Assembly: GCA_019244185.1 (NCBI GenBank)
Contig: JAFATB010000023.1
Coordinates: 186,001-250,000 of the forward strand
Origin: Acidobacteriota bacterium
GTDB lineage: Bacteria > Acidobacteriota > Thermoanaerobaculia > Gp7-AA8
Reading direction: 5' to 3'
Length of the DNA stretch: 64,000 bases
Shown here piece after piece: positions 32,584 to 40,875 of this stretch. A model generated the notes under the pieces. That model was not told the DNA's origin. It did no database searches and saw nothing but the letters and a program-made list of their open reading frames with translations. Position 1 is the stretch's first letter, and the number at the start of each line of letters is the position of its first letter. The translations under genes and the position numbers were made by a program.

Positions 32584-34589
32584 GCGAGATGCAGCATCGG
32601 CGCGGGACGCGAGATCTCGTCCCACGCGGGCGCGGCGGCGCCGAGCATCGACGCGAACGCCTCGACCATCTGCGGATCCCACTTGCCGCCCGCGGCCTCG
32701 CGGCGCAGCGTCGCGATCGCGGCCTCGTGCGTGAGCGGTGCGGGGCGATACGCGCGATGCGAGGTGAGCGCGTCGTACGCGTCGACGATCGACAGCAGGC
32801 GCACCTCGTACGGGATCGCGTCGCCGTGCAGGCCGTCGGGATAGCCGCGGCCGTCGTAGCGCTCGTGATGGTGGCGGATCAGCTGCAGCACGGACGTGAG
32901 CGTCGTCAGCGGACGCACCATCTCCTCGCCGATGACCGGATGATCGATGACGCGCATGAACTCCTCGCGCGTCAGCGGCCCCTGCTTGTTGAGCAGCCGC
33001 TCGGGCACGGCGATCTTGCCGATGTCGTGCAGCAGACCGGCGATGCGGATGCGCTCCGCGTCGTTTGCGCTGATGCCGACGTGCAGGGCGAACTTGCGCG
33101 CGAGATCGCCGACGCGCTGCGAGTGGCCGCGCGTGTAACGATCCTTCGCTTCCAATGCCAGCGCCAGCGCGCAGATCACGTTCTGCGTCTGCTCGAGATC
33201 ACCGTGGTACTCCTTGATGCGCAGCAGCGACTGGATGCGCGTGACGAGCTCGAGTCGATGCAGCGGATAGTTGATGAAGTCGTCCGCGCCGGCGACGATC
33301 GCCTCCTGGCGCATCGCGCTGTTGCGGTGCGAGGTCAGCACGATCACCGGCAGGAACTCGAAGCGCGGATCGGCGCGCAGCTGCGCGAGCGTCGACGCGC
33401 CGTCCTGCACCGGCATCACCAGGTCGAGCAGCACGACGTCGATCGGCTCGCGCTCGAGGATCTCCATCGCCTCGCGGCCGTTTTCGGCGAGCGTGAGCTG
33501 CATCCCCGCGTCGCCGATCGTCGCGGCCACGAGCTCGCGGTTCATGGCGTTGTCGTCGACGCAGAGCACGCGCGGCTTCGGCCGCGGGCGCGGACGCATG
33601 TGCTTCGCCGTGACCACGCGCGGCAGCTCCTCCGTGATCGCGGCCGCGAAGAGCTTCACGAGCTCGGGGTCGAACGCGCCGCGCTGCGCCTCGTCGGCGA
33701 GCACGGCCATCGCTTCCGGCTCGCTCACCGCGCGCTCGTGATGGATCTCGTCGAAGCGGTTGGCGATGCCGACGATCTGCGCCTCGAGCGGAATCTCCGC
33801 GCCGCGCAGACGATCGGGATAGCCGTCGCCGTCCCACCGCTCGTGATGCCAGCGCACGATCGGCACGAACTGGCGGAAGGTCATCATCGGCTCGAGGATC
33901 GACGCGCCCATGCGCGTGTGGTCGGCGACGCGGCCGCGCTCCTCGTCGTCGAGCGCCGTCGCGCTGAGCAGATGATCGGGGACGCCGATCATGCCGAGGT
34001 CGTGGAGCATCGCGCCTTTGATGACGGTCTCTTTTTCGTCGGCGGACATGCCGAGCTTGTCGCAGAGATGCGAGGCGTACGACGCGACGCGCTGCACGTG
34101 GCCGATGGTGTGCGCGTCCTTGCTCTCCAGCGCGCTGGTGAGCGTCATGATGATGTTCTCGCTGGAGTCGAGCTCCTTGCGCAGATTGCGGATCTTGATC
34201 AGCGAGCGGATGCGCGTGCGCAGCTCCTCGCGATTGATCGGCTTGTTCAGGAAATCATCGGCGCCGCAGTCGAGCGCGCGGATCTTGTCGTCCGTGCCGG
34301 TGAGCGCCGTGAGCATGAGGATCGGGATCGTGCGTCCCGCGGGCGAGCGTTTGATGAGCCCGCACGCCTCGTAGCCGTCCATGTTCGGCATCATCACGTC
34401 GAGCACGATGATCGACGGGTTGTGGCGCGGGTAGAGCTCGACGGCCTCGCGCCCGTCGCGCGCGAGCACGACGTCGTAGCCCCAGCTCCAGAGATACTCC
34501 TCGAGCAACTGCAGATTCTGCTCGTTGTCATCGACGGCGAGAACGACATCCCGCTCGACGGCCGACGGCTGGACTGCGGCGCTCGACAT
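32580..34589 (-). CDS. Tandem response regulator REC-HDGYP-REC-HDGYP
   Basis: The 669-residue protein is two consecutive REC/HD-GYP units. REC1 (about 15-130) has the acidic pair D20-D21, phospho-acceptor D64 and lysine in NKPINREE. HD-GYP 1 (about 140-330) has HDLGMIGVPDHLL and HHERWDGDGYP. REC2 (about 345-460) has CVDDNAMN and LLDLVMP, but NYP replaces the conserved xKP lysine. HD-GYP 2 (about 470-640) has LLHDIGKIAVPERLL and HHERYDGRGYPDG. HD-GYP domains hydrolyse cyclic di-GMP. Duplication of the pair in one chain is unusual. It heads the operon ending in H-NOX, fitting NO-controlled c-di-GMP turnover. Confidence 0.92.
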   Translation of the reverse strand: MSSAAVQPSAVERDVVLAVDDNEQNLQLLEEYLWSWGYDVVLARDGREAVELYPRHNPSIIVLDVMMPNMDGYEACGLIKRSPAGRTIPILMLTALTGTDDKIRALDCGADDFLNKPINREELRTRIRSLIKIRNLRKELDSSENIIMTLTSALESKDAHTIGHVQRVASYASHLCDKLGMSADEKETVIKGAMLHDLGMIGVPDHLLSATALDDEERGRVADHTRMGASILEPMMTFRQFVPIVRWHHERWDGDGYPDRLRGAEIPLEAQIVGIANRFDEIHHERAVSEPEAMAVLADEAQRGAFDPELVKLFAAAITEELPRVVTAKHMRPRPRPKPRVLCVDDNAMNRELVAATIGDAGMQLTLAENGREAMEILEREPIDVVLLDLVMPVQDGASTLAQLRADPRFEFLPVIVLTSHRNSAMRQEAIVAGADDFINYPLHRLELVTRIQSLLRIKEYHGDLEQTQNVICALALALEAKDRYTRGHSQRVGDLARKFALHVGISANDAERIRIAGLLHDIGKIAVPERLLNKQGPLTREEFMRVIDHPVIGEEMVRPLTTLTSVLQLIRHHHERYDGRGYPDGLHGDAIPYEVRLLSIVDAYDALTSHRAYRPAPLTHEAAIATLRREAAGGKWDPQMVEAFASMLGAAAPAWDEISRPAPMLHLA

Positions 34590-34615
34590 GATTGGAGGGT
34601 TCCTGCTGTGCGCCG

Positions 34616-34621
34616 ATTATA
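34616..34621 (-). promoter_or_regulatory. Putative -10 box (TATAAT)
   Basis: A consensus TATAAT on the minus strand overlaps the TAA stop of the DUF488 gene and lies 26 nt upstream of ATG 34589. A GGAACC-like weak ribosome-binding site lies between them. Confidence 0.5.
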
Positions 34622-35150
34622 CGAACATCTTCGCCTGCGGCGGCGGATACGTGAGCCGCACGCCGTCGATACACGCCATCGGATTGAGCGCATGACGCTT
34701 GAAGGAGTCGGGTCCGACGATGTGCACGACCTCGACGCCACGCCGCACGAGCTCGTCGGAGAGCAGGTTCCGATGACAGCGCCACGGCACCGCTTCCGCG
34801 CACATGACCGCGGTCGCGCGCTCGGACTGCAGCAGCGCATCGAGCGCGCGCTGGAACTCGGGGCTGGCCATGTGATCGGCGTAGCCGCGGAACTGCTCGT
34901 TCTCCCACGCGCCGTTCGGCGAGTCGCGCCGCGGCCTGCGGCGTCCGCCGAGGGCTTCGACGTGGACGTATTCGATGCCGTGCTCGGGCAGCGAGACCGC
35001 GAGCGATTCGCCGGAGAACTGCGGATGGCGGCGCGAGCCGGGATAGCGGCGGCTGTCGGCGAGACGCGCGACGTCATGCTCACGGAGCAGTGCGACGAGC
35101 TCGTCCAGGGTGCGCGTCGAATGGCCGATGGTGTAGATACGGTCGAGCAT
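34617..35150 (-). CDS. DUF488 protein
   Basis: The 177-residue protein is a typical DUF488: YTIGHSTRTLDELVALL at the start, LADSRRYPGSRRHPQF in the middle, and AVMCAEAVPWRCHRNLLSDEL with the conserved cysteine pair near the end. The function is unknown; family members occur in many bacteria and some show structural likeness to nucleoside-processing folds. The stop TAA is part of the TATAAT promoter element of the next gene. It is read toward that gene and may be partly co-transcribed, but no functional link to the HD-GYP/H-NOX module is evident. Confidence 0.88.
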   Translation of the reverse strand: MLDRIYTIGHSTRTLDELVALLREHDVARLADSRRYPGSRRHPQFSGESLAVSLPEHGIEYVHVEALGGRRRPRRDSPNGAWENEQFRGYADHMASPEFQRALDALLQSERATAVMCAEAVPWRCHRNLLSDELVRRGVEVVHIVGPDSFKRHALNPMACIDGVRLTYPPPQAKMFV

Positions 35151-35210
35151 GAGGAATGCGGGTGGCGGAATGACAGACGCCGCTCATCTGCTTGAAGATG
35201 GTTGCGACGC

Positions 35211-36206
35211 ATGGCCTACTACGCCGACCACGCTCAGGACCTGAAACGCGACCTCGCCCGGGAGATTCCGGTCGACGCGCTGCGCGAGCTGCACCGCAAG
35301 CGGCCGCTGCTGCACGCCTTCATCGCGCTCGCGAACCTCGGCGCGCTCGTCGGTGCGGCGTTCGCGGCCGTGCACTTCACGGTCTGGTATCTCTGGCTGC
35401 CGTTCGCGTTCGTGATCGGCTTCGCCGTCTTCAACTGCACCGTGCTGCTGCACGAGGTCGTGCACCGCGCGGTGCTCGAAGTCTCCAGCGAGCGCGGCTA
35501 TCGCATCCTCGGCCTGCTCTACGCGATTCCCAGCGGCATCTCGTCCTCGCAGTTCACGCGCTGGCATCTCGATCATCACGCCGGCCTCGGCTCCGACGAC
35601 GACGATCCGAAGCGCCACTACCTCTCGCCGAAGATCAACGCGCGCTGGCTGAAGTTCCTCTACTTCACGCCCGCGCTCTTCCCGATCTACTTCCGCGCCG
35701 CCGCGAAAGAGACCGCGGCGTACGAGCCGGAACTGCGCCGCCGCATCGCCCGCGAGCGCCTCGGCACGATCGCGTTCCAGCTCTCCGTCCTCGCCGTCGT
35801 CGCGTGGCTCGGCGGCGGGTACGTCGCCTGGAAGCTCTACCTCGTCCCGGTCTTCTTCATCTTTCCGATCGCGTTCGCCCTGAACCGCCTCGGCCAGCAC
35901 TACGACATCGATCCGTCCGATCCCGCGAAGTGGTCGACGCTCATGAAGGCGTCGTGGTTCTGGGATCCGGTGTTCCTCTTCTCGAACTACCACCTCGAGC
36001 ACCACTACTTCCCCGGCGTGCCGTTCTACAACCTGCCGCGGCTGCAGAAGCTCCTCGGGCCGTTCTATGAGAAGCGCGGCATGGTCGCGCGCGGATACGG
36101 AGAGCTCGTGTGGCGGTATCTGATCCTCAACCGCAAGCCGCACACGAACTGGGTCGAGAGCGCGCCGTCGAGCGTCAGCCCAGCAGCCGATCGTATTCCG
36201 CTTTGA
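35211..36206 (+). CDS. Membrane fatty-acid desaturase
   Basis: The 331-residue protein is a di-iron membrane desaturase or hydroxylase. Three histidine boxes are visible: HEVVHRAV, HLDHHAG and HLEHHYFPG, with hydrophobic segments between them (ALANLGALVGAAFAAVHFTV, FQLSVLAVVAWLGGGYVAW). The family introduces double bonds or hydroxyl groups into acyl chains using oxygen. ATG 35211 is taken as the start; TTG 35202 adds three residues and cannot be excluded. The 3' end overlaps the convergent CRP-like gene by 32 nt, and no terminator separates them. Confidence 0.9.
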   Translation: MAYYADHAQDLKRDLAREIPVDALRELHRKRPLLHAFIALANLGALVGAAFAAVHFTVWYLWLPFAFVIGFAVFNCTVLLHEVVHRAVLEVSSERGYRILGLLYAIPSGISSSQFTRWHLDHHAGLGSDDDDPKRHYLSPKINARWLKFLYFTPALFPIYFRAAAKETAAYEPELRRRIARERLGTIAFQLSVLAVVAWLGGGYVAWKLYLVPVFFIFPIAFALNRLGQHYDIDPSDPAKWSTLMKASWFWDPVFLFSNYHLEHHYFPGVPFYNLPRLQKLLGPFYEKRGMVARGYGELVWRYLILNRKPHTNWVESAPSSVSPAADRIPL

Positions 36207-36858
36207 CCACGTGGTAGCACTCGCAGGCCGCGGCCTCGAGTCCCTCGCGATCGACGATCTGCACGAAACCGCGCGAGTAGCGGATGAAGCCATCCTCCTG
36301 CAGTTTCACCGCTGCGATCGTCACGCCCGGACGGCGCACGCCGAGCATCGCCGCGAGGTACTCCTGCGTGATGCCGACGTCATTCGAGTCGATGCCGTCG
36401 CTGCTCATGAGCAGCCACCGCGCGAGCCGCGCCTGCACGTCGTGGCGGCGGTTGCACGCGGCCGACTGCGACGCGATGACGAACAGCGTGTGCACGTAGC
36501 GCTGGAGGAGCGTCGTCACCGCGGGGTTCGTGTCGAAGAGGCGCTTCATCACGCTCGCCGGCGCGCGCAGCGACTCGCCCGCGATCTGCGTGACGGTCTG
36601 CATCGGCGTCGTCGGCTCGCCGAGGAGGATGGGAATGCCGACCATGCCCTCGCGGCCGACGGAGCCCGCTTCGACGGTCGTGCCGTCTTCGAGCACGGTC
36701 ACGAGCGACGCGAGCGCGCTCAATGGGAAGTAGACGTGCTGAATCGGCTCGTTCGGAACGATGAGCGGCTGCCCGTAATCGAGCGTGACCCGCTCCAGCG
36801 AGCTTTGCAAATCCTGTAAAGCGTCGGCCGGGAAATTTTGCAACAGGCGGTTGGTCAC
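36175..36858 (-). CDS. CRP/FNR-family regulator
   Basis: The 227-residue protein has a cNMP-binding-type barrel (VYFPLSALASLVTVLEDGTTVE, GREGMVGIPILLG) and a C-terminal winged helix (ITQEYLAAMLGVRRPGVTIAAVKLQEDGFI, in two parts). The domain shape and closing CECYHVVKAEYDRLLG are typical of a subgroup common in soil bacteria. The residues that bind cAMP in CRP are not conserved, so the ligand is unknown. GTG 36858 follows a TAGACT hexamer by 9 nt, suggesting a leaderless mRNA. Its 3' end lies under the convergent desaturase gene. Confidence 0.9.
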   Translation of the reverse strand: MTNRLLQNFPADALQDLQSSLERVTLDYGQPLIVPNEPIQHVYFPLSALASLVTVLEDGTTVEAGSVGREGMVGIPILLGEPTTPMQTVTQIAGESLRAPASVMKRLFDTNPAVTTLLQRYVHTLFVIASQSAACNRRHDVQARLARWLLMSSDGIDSNDVGITQEYLAAMLGVRRPGVTIAAVKLQEDGFIRYSRGFVQIVDREGLEAAACECYHVVKAEYDRLLG

Positions 36859-36867
36859 AGTGCGCGC

Positions 36868-36873
36868 AGTCTA
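36868..36873 (-). promoter_or_regulatory. Putative -10 box (TAGACT)
   Basis: Minus-strand TAGACT lies 9 nt before GTG 36858 with no Shine-Dalgarno in the gap. Confidence 0.45.
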
Positions 36874-36902
36874 TCCCACCGCGCCGCGCGAGGAGCCCGC
36901 CG

Positions 36903-38267
36903 CTACGAAGCGGCGAGCTCTTTCAGCGCGATTTCCATGCGGCGGATGCCTTCCGCGGCTTCTTCCATCGAGAGGTTCAGCGGCGGACGGAAGCGCGCCG
37001 ACTGATGTCCCGACGCGAGCACCATCACGTCGTGTCCCATGAACGCGCGCAGCGCCTGATCGCGCACGTCGCCGCTCGGCAGATCGAACGCCGCCATGAG
37101 GCCGCGTCCGCGTACGTTCGAGACGAGCTGCGGGAACTCCTGCGCGAAGCGTTCGAGCTCGCCGAGGAAGAACGCGCCGACGCGCGCGGCATTGTCGACG
37201 AGACGCTCCTCGTCGATGATCTCGAAGTAGCGCTGCGCGCGCACCATGTCCGTGAGGTTGCCGCCCCACGTCGAGTTGATGCGCGAGGAGATCGTGAAGA
37301 CGTTCTCCGGGATGTCGAAGATGCGCTCGTTCGAGACGAAGCCGCACACCTGCGTCTTCTTGCCGAAGCAGAACATGTCCGGCTCGATGCCGTAGTGCTG
37401 GTACGCCCACATCTTCCCGGTGATGCCGACGCCGGCCTGCACCTCGTCGAAGATGAGGATCATGTCGTTCTCGTCGCAGAGCTCGCGCAGCGCGCGGAAG
37501 AACTCGGGACGGAAGTGGTTGTCACCGCCCTCGCCCTGGATCGGCTCCATGATGAACGCGGCGACGTCGTCCTTGCGCTCGACGAGGAACTGCTTGGCCT
37601 GTTCGAGCGCGGCCTGCTCGCGGCGTTTCGCATCGGCGAGCGATTCCTCCGTCAGCGGGAAGCGCAGCTTCGGGTTGTCGACGCGCGGCCAGTCGAACTT
37701 CGGGAAGTACTGCGTCTTGCGCGGATCGGCCGTGTTCGTGAGCGAGAGCGTGTAGCCGCTGCGGCCGTGGAAGCATTCGCGCAGGTGCATGACCTGCGTG
37801 CCGCGCTCGGACTGATAGCCCTTGCGGAAGTTCTTGCGCACCTTCCAGTCGAACGCCGACTTGATGGCGTTCTCGATGCCGAGGGAGCCGCCTTCGACGA
37901 AGAACATGTGCTTGTTGAGCGTCGGCGGCACGGCCAGGCGCGCGAACGTGTCGACGAACTCCGCCATGTAGGTCGTGTAGATGTCGGAGTTCGCGGGCTT
38001 GTTGACCGCGGCGTCCGCGATGCGCTCGCGGAACTCCGGCGTGTTCATCTTCGGATGGTTGTAGCCGATGGGAACCGAGGCGAAGTTGGTGAAGAAGTCG
38101 AGGACGTTGCGTCCGCGGCGCGAGTCGAAGACCCACGACCCTTTCGACTTCTTGAGGTCCATGACGATGTCGTAGCCGTCCGCCAGCATGTGGCGCGAGA
38201 GGACGTTGTGAACCTCGGCCGGCTGGACGTGGATCCGGCGATCGGTAATGGTGGAGATGGAGGACAT
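36903..38267 (-). CDS. lat: L-lysine 6-transaminase
   Basis: The 454-residue class III aminotransferase matches lysine epsilon-aminotransferase: VQPAEVHNVLSRHMLADGYD at the N-terminus, FFVEGGSLGIENAIKSAFDW, EPIQGEGGDNHFRPEFF, and the PLP lysine in MFCFGKKTQVCGF. It moves the epsilon-amino group of lysine to 2-oxoglutarate, giving 2-aminoadipate semialdehyde and glutamate, in lysine breakdown or specialised metabolism. An AGGAG site precedes the ATG. The gene diverges from a thiolase gene across 80 nt containing a 22-bp palindrome. No semialdehyde dehydrogenase is adjacent. Confidence 0.92.
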   Translation of the reverse strand: MSSISTITDRRIHVQPAEVHNVLSRHMLADGYDIVMDLKKSKGSWVFDSRRGRNVLDFFTNFASVPIGYNHPKMNTPEFRERIADAAVNKPANSDIYTTYMAEFVDTFARLAVPPTLNKHMFFVEGGSLGIENAIKSAFDWKVRKNFRKGYQSERGTQVMHLRECFHGRSGYTLSLTNTADPRKTQYFPKFDWPRVDNPKLRFPLTEESLADAKRREQAALEQAKQFLVERKDDVAAFIMEPIQGEGGDNHFRPEFFRALRELCDENDMILIFDEVQAGVGITGKMWAYQHYGIEPDMFCFGKKTQVCGFVSNERIFDIPENVFTISSRINSTWGGNLTDMVRAQRYFEIIDEERLVDNAARVGAFFLGELERFAQEFPQLVSNVRGRGLMAAFDLPSGDVRDQALRAFMGHDVMVLASGHQSARFRPPLNLSMEEAAEGIRRMEIALKELAAS

Positions 38268-38316
38268 GCGGAAGACTCCTAGCGTCGTGTTCGGTGCAGC
38301 GGTTGCGGGCGGGCGA

Positions 38317-38338
38317 TTCTATCAGCCCTGTGATAGAA
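38317..38338. promoter_or_regulatory. Palindromic operator candidate between lat and thiolase genes
   Basis: TTCTATCA (38317-38324) and TGATAGAA (38331-38338) are perfect inverted 8-bp arms around a 6-bp spacer. The arms overlap -10-like hexamers on both strands (TAGAAT minus, TAGAAC plus), so a dimeric regulator bound here could control both divergent genes. Confidence 0.5.
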
Positions 38339-38339
38339 C
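38334..38339 (+). promoter_or_regulatory. Putative -10 box (TAGAAC) for thiolase gene
   Basis: TAGAAC lies 8 nt before ATG 38348 and there is no Shine-Dalgarno, so the transcript may be leaderless. It overlaps the palindrome. Confidence 0.4.
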
Positions 38340-38347
38340 TGCGATCC

Positions 38348-39526
38348 ATGAAAGAAATCGTCATTCTCGGCGGTGCGCGCACGCCGATCGGCTCCTTCCT
38401 CGGCACCCTTTCCTCGCTCCCCGCGCCGCGGCTCGGCGCCATCGCCATCAAGTGCGCGCTCGAGAACTCCGGCGTCCAGCCGGACCAGGTCCAGCAGGTC
38501 ATCATGGGCAACGTCCTGCAGGCCGGCATCGGCCAGGCGCCCGCGCGCCAGGCCGGCATCTACGCCGGCATTCCGGTGAACGCCGGCGCCGTGACCGTGA
38601 ACAAGGTCTGCGGCTCGGGAATGAAGGCGGTGATGTACGCGGCGAACGACATCCGCTGCGGCGAGTACGACCTCGCCGTCGCCGGCGGCATGGAGTCGAT
38701 GTCGAACGCGCCGTACGCGCTGCCGAACGCGCGCAGCGGCTACCGCATGGGCAACGGGCAGATGCTCGATCTCATGATCCACGACGGTCTGTGGGATCCG
38801 TACGGCAACAAGCACATGGGCAGCTGCGCCGAGTCGTGCGTGCAGAAATACACGTTCACGCGCGAGGCGCAGGACGACTTCTCGCGCGAGTCGTACCGCC
38901 GCGCGCAGGACGCCACGCAGACCGGGAAGTTCAAGAAGGAGATCGCCGTCGTCGAGATCGAGACGAAGAAGGGCAAGTCGGTCGTCGTCGACGACGAGGA
39001 GCCGTTCACCGCGCCGCTCGACAAGATGGGCAAGCTCAAGCCCGCGTTCCTCAAGGAAGGCGGCACGGTCACGGCCGCGAACGCGTCGAAGATCAACGAC
39101 GGCGCCGCGGCGCTCGTCGTGACGTCGGCTGACTACGCGGAGCAGCACAACCTCAAGCCGCTCGCGCGCATCATCGCGCAGTCGACGACCGCGCAGGAGC
39201 CGGAGTGGTTCACCACCGCGCCCGGCGCCGCGATCGAGCTCGCCCTCCAGCGCGCGAAGATGAACGTCGGCGACATCGACCTCTTCGAGATCAACGAGGC
39301 CTTCGCCGCGGTGGCGATGGCGGCGATGAAGGACGCGAACATCCCGCACGACAAGCTGAACGTCCACGGCGGCGCCGTCGCGTTGGGACACCCGATCGGC
39401 GCCAGCGGCGCGCGCATCCTCGTCACGCTCATTCACGCGCTGCAGGAACGCGGCGGCAAACGCGGCCTCGCCGCGATCTGCATCGGCGGCGGCGAAGCGG
39501 CGGCGATGATCGTGGAAGTGGTTTAG
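38348..39526 (+). CDS. Acetyl-CoA C-acetyltransferase (second thiolase)
   Basis: The 392-residue thiolase has the nucleophilic cysteine in NKVCGSGMKAVMYAA, GGMESMSNAPYALP, the catalytic histidine in GHPIGASGAR, and the final cysteine in AAICIGGGEAAA. It is closest in texture to biosynthetic acetoacetyl-CoA thiolases, but substrate range cannot be read from the sequence. It is divergent from lat and convergent with the sensor-kinase gene, 7 nt from its stop. Its substitution pattern differs clearly from the thiolase at 5920-7110, so the two are not a recent duplication. Confidence 0.93.
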   Translation: MKEIVILGGARTPIGSFLGTLSSLPAPRLGAIAIKCALENSGVQPDQVQQVIMGNVLQAGIGQAPARQAGIYAGIPVNAGAVTVNKVCGSGMKAVMYAANDIRCGEYDLAVAGGMESMSNAPYALPNARSGYRMGNGQMLDLMIHDGLWDPYGNKHMGSCAESCVQKYTFTREAQDDFSRESYRRAQDATQTGKFKKEIAVVEIETKKGKSVVVDDEEPFTAPLDKMGKLKPAFLKEGGTVTAANASKINDGAAALVVTSADYAEQHNLKPLARIIAQSTTAQEPEWFTTAPGAAIELALQRAKMNVGDIDLFEINEAFAAVAMAAMKDANIPHDKLNVHGGAVALGHPIGASGARILVTLIHALQERGGKRGLAAICIGGGEAAAMIVEVV

Positions 39527-39533
39527 GCGGAGA

Positions 39534-40634
39534 TCAGCCGGGCGGCGTCGGAAGAAAAATCTCCGCCGCCGTCCCTCCCCCCTCCCGCGTCAGCGTCAGA
39601 GCGGCGGACGCAGACACCGACTGCAGCCGCGTGCGCAGGTTCGCCAACGAGCGTTTCGCGGCGAAGGGATCGTCGAGCGCCAAATCGCCGTTGTCCTTCA
39701 CGCGCAGAAAGAGTCCGTCCGCCGCGCGCATCGTTTCCACGCGAATGTTGATGTGCGCGCGCCCGCGCCCGTGCTTGATCGCGTTTTCGACCAGTGGCTG
39801 CAGCACGAACGTCGGGACCTGCACGTCCATCGCCGCGGCGTCGAGCGACCACTCCACGCGCAGCCGGTCGCCGAGGCGCAGCGCCTGAATCTCGAGGAAC
39901 AAGGCGGCGAACCGGATCTCGTCGCGGACGCGCGCCAGCGGCTCGCTCCCTTCGTAGGTCATCATGCGGAGCAGCTCCGACATTCCTACGAGCACTCTCT
40001 CGGCCTTGCCCGGATCGCTCGTGACCAGCTCAGTGATCGAGTTCAGCGTGTTGTACAGGAGGTGCGGCTCGAGCCTGGCGCGCAAGGTCCGCATCTGTTC
40101 GTCCGCGAGCTCTTTCTTGAGGACGGCGGAGGCGCCGGCGTCGCGCGCGAGACCATTCCAGCGATGCAGCAGGATGCCGAGCGCCGCGACCTGCCACGCC
40201 TGCCACAGCGCGTCGTGAAACCGGAAGGACAATCCCGCCGCGTACGGATCCGGATTGTGGATCTGCCGCCACGGTGGCGCGGTATGGATCTGCAGCCACG
40301 TTTCCGCGAACGTGATGCCCAAGGTCAGCCCCAGCGCCGTCACCGCGAGCAATAGAAGCGCCGGCAGCCGGCCCCATCGCCTTGTTTCCATGACGTCCAC
40401 GACGGCGAACAGCGCGAACGTCAGAGCGATCCACGCCAGCGTGCCGCCCGTGTACATCGTGAGCATGCCCAGCACTCCACTGTGCGCGGTGATGAACATA
40501 CTGCGGACGTGCTCCTGCGACAGACCGTAGATCGCGAGCAGGAACCACGAACAGAACACCGACACCACCACACGCCGGTCGCTGATGAGACGCGGCGGGA
40601 GCGCGGCCGGTTCGGGCGCGGACTGCAAATTCAT
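39534..40634 (-). CDS. LytS-type sensor histidine kinase
   Basis: The 366-residue kinase has four hydrophobic segments in residues 20-160 (VVVSVFCSWFLLAIYGL, LPALLLLAVTALGLTLGITF). A His_kinase-type dimerisation region follows with the phospho-acceptor in LRARLEPHLLYNTLNSI, then a HATPase with FVLQPLVENAIKHGRG. This class partners LytTR response regulators. No such regulator adjoins it; the nearest is at 49451-50182, beyond the PKD and RHS genes. Start ATG 40634 lies 11 nt after a TATGCT hexamer on the minus strand. The ligand-sensing part is only the membrane region. Confidence 0.9.
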   Translation of the reverse strand: MNLQSAPEPAALPPRLISDRRVVVSVFCSWFLLAIYGLSQEHVRSMFITAHSGVLGMLTMYTGGTLAWIALTFALFAVVDVMETRRWGRLPALLLLAVTALGLTLGITFAETWLQIHTAPPWRQIHNPDPYAAGLSFRFHDALWQAWQVAALGILLHRWNGLARDAGASAVLKKELADEQMRTLRARLEPHLLYNTLNSITELVTSDPGKAERVLVGMSELLRMMTYEGSEPLARVRDEIRFAALFLEIQALRLGDRLRVEWSLDAAAMDVQVPTFVLQPLVENAIKHGRGRAHINIRVETMRAADGLFLRVKDNGDLALDDPFAAKRSLANLRTRLQSVSASAALTLTREGGGTAAEIFLPTPPG

Positions 40635-40645
40635 CGTAAGCCGGC

Positions 40646-40651
40646 AGCATA
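40646..40651 (-). promoter_or_regulatory. Putative -10 box (TATGCT) for kinase gene
   Basis: Minus-strand TATGCT lies 11 nt before ATG 40634 without an obvious ribosome-binding site. The rest of the 240-nt divergent gap (40635-40875) shows only the RBS of the next gene at 40863. Confidence 0.4.
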
Positions 40652-40875
40652 GTGGCCCCGCGCCCTCGACTTGCCAAACGATCGGTGACAGATTCCGTTG
40701 CTCCGCCGCTGTCCATCGCTCCGCAGTTCGTACAGCGTGCGAACGACCGGCAATTCGCCACGGCATTTCCCCAATCCATCCCGCGATTTCGGGCAAATTA
40801 CCCGCCGGCGTTTGCAGACGCACGAGGAGCATCTAGCGTTCGTGAATCCTTCGGCTGAATACGGAGAGACTCACA

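Noticed and set aside
36899..36914. Hairpin GCCGCT-ACGA-AGCGGC at the end of lat as a terminator
   Set aside because: No T-tract follows on the coding strand; a 6-bp stem in this base composition is expected by chance.
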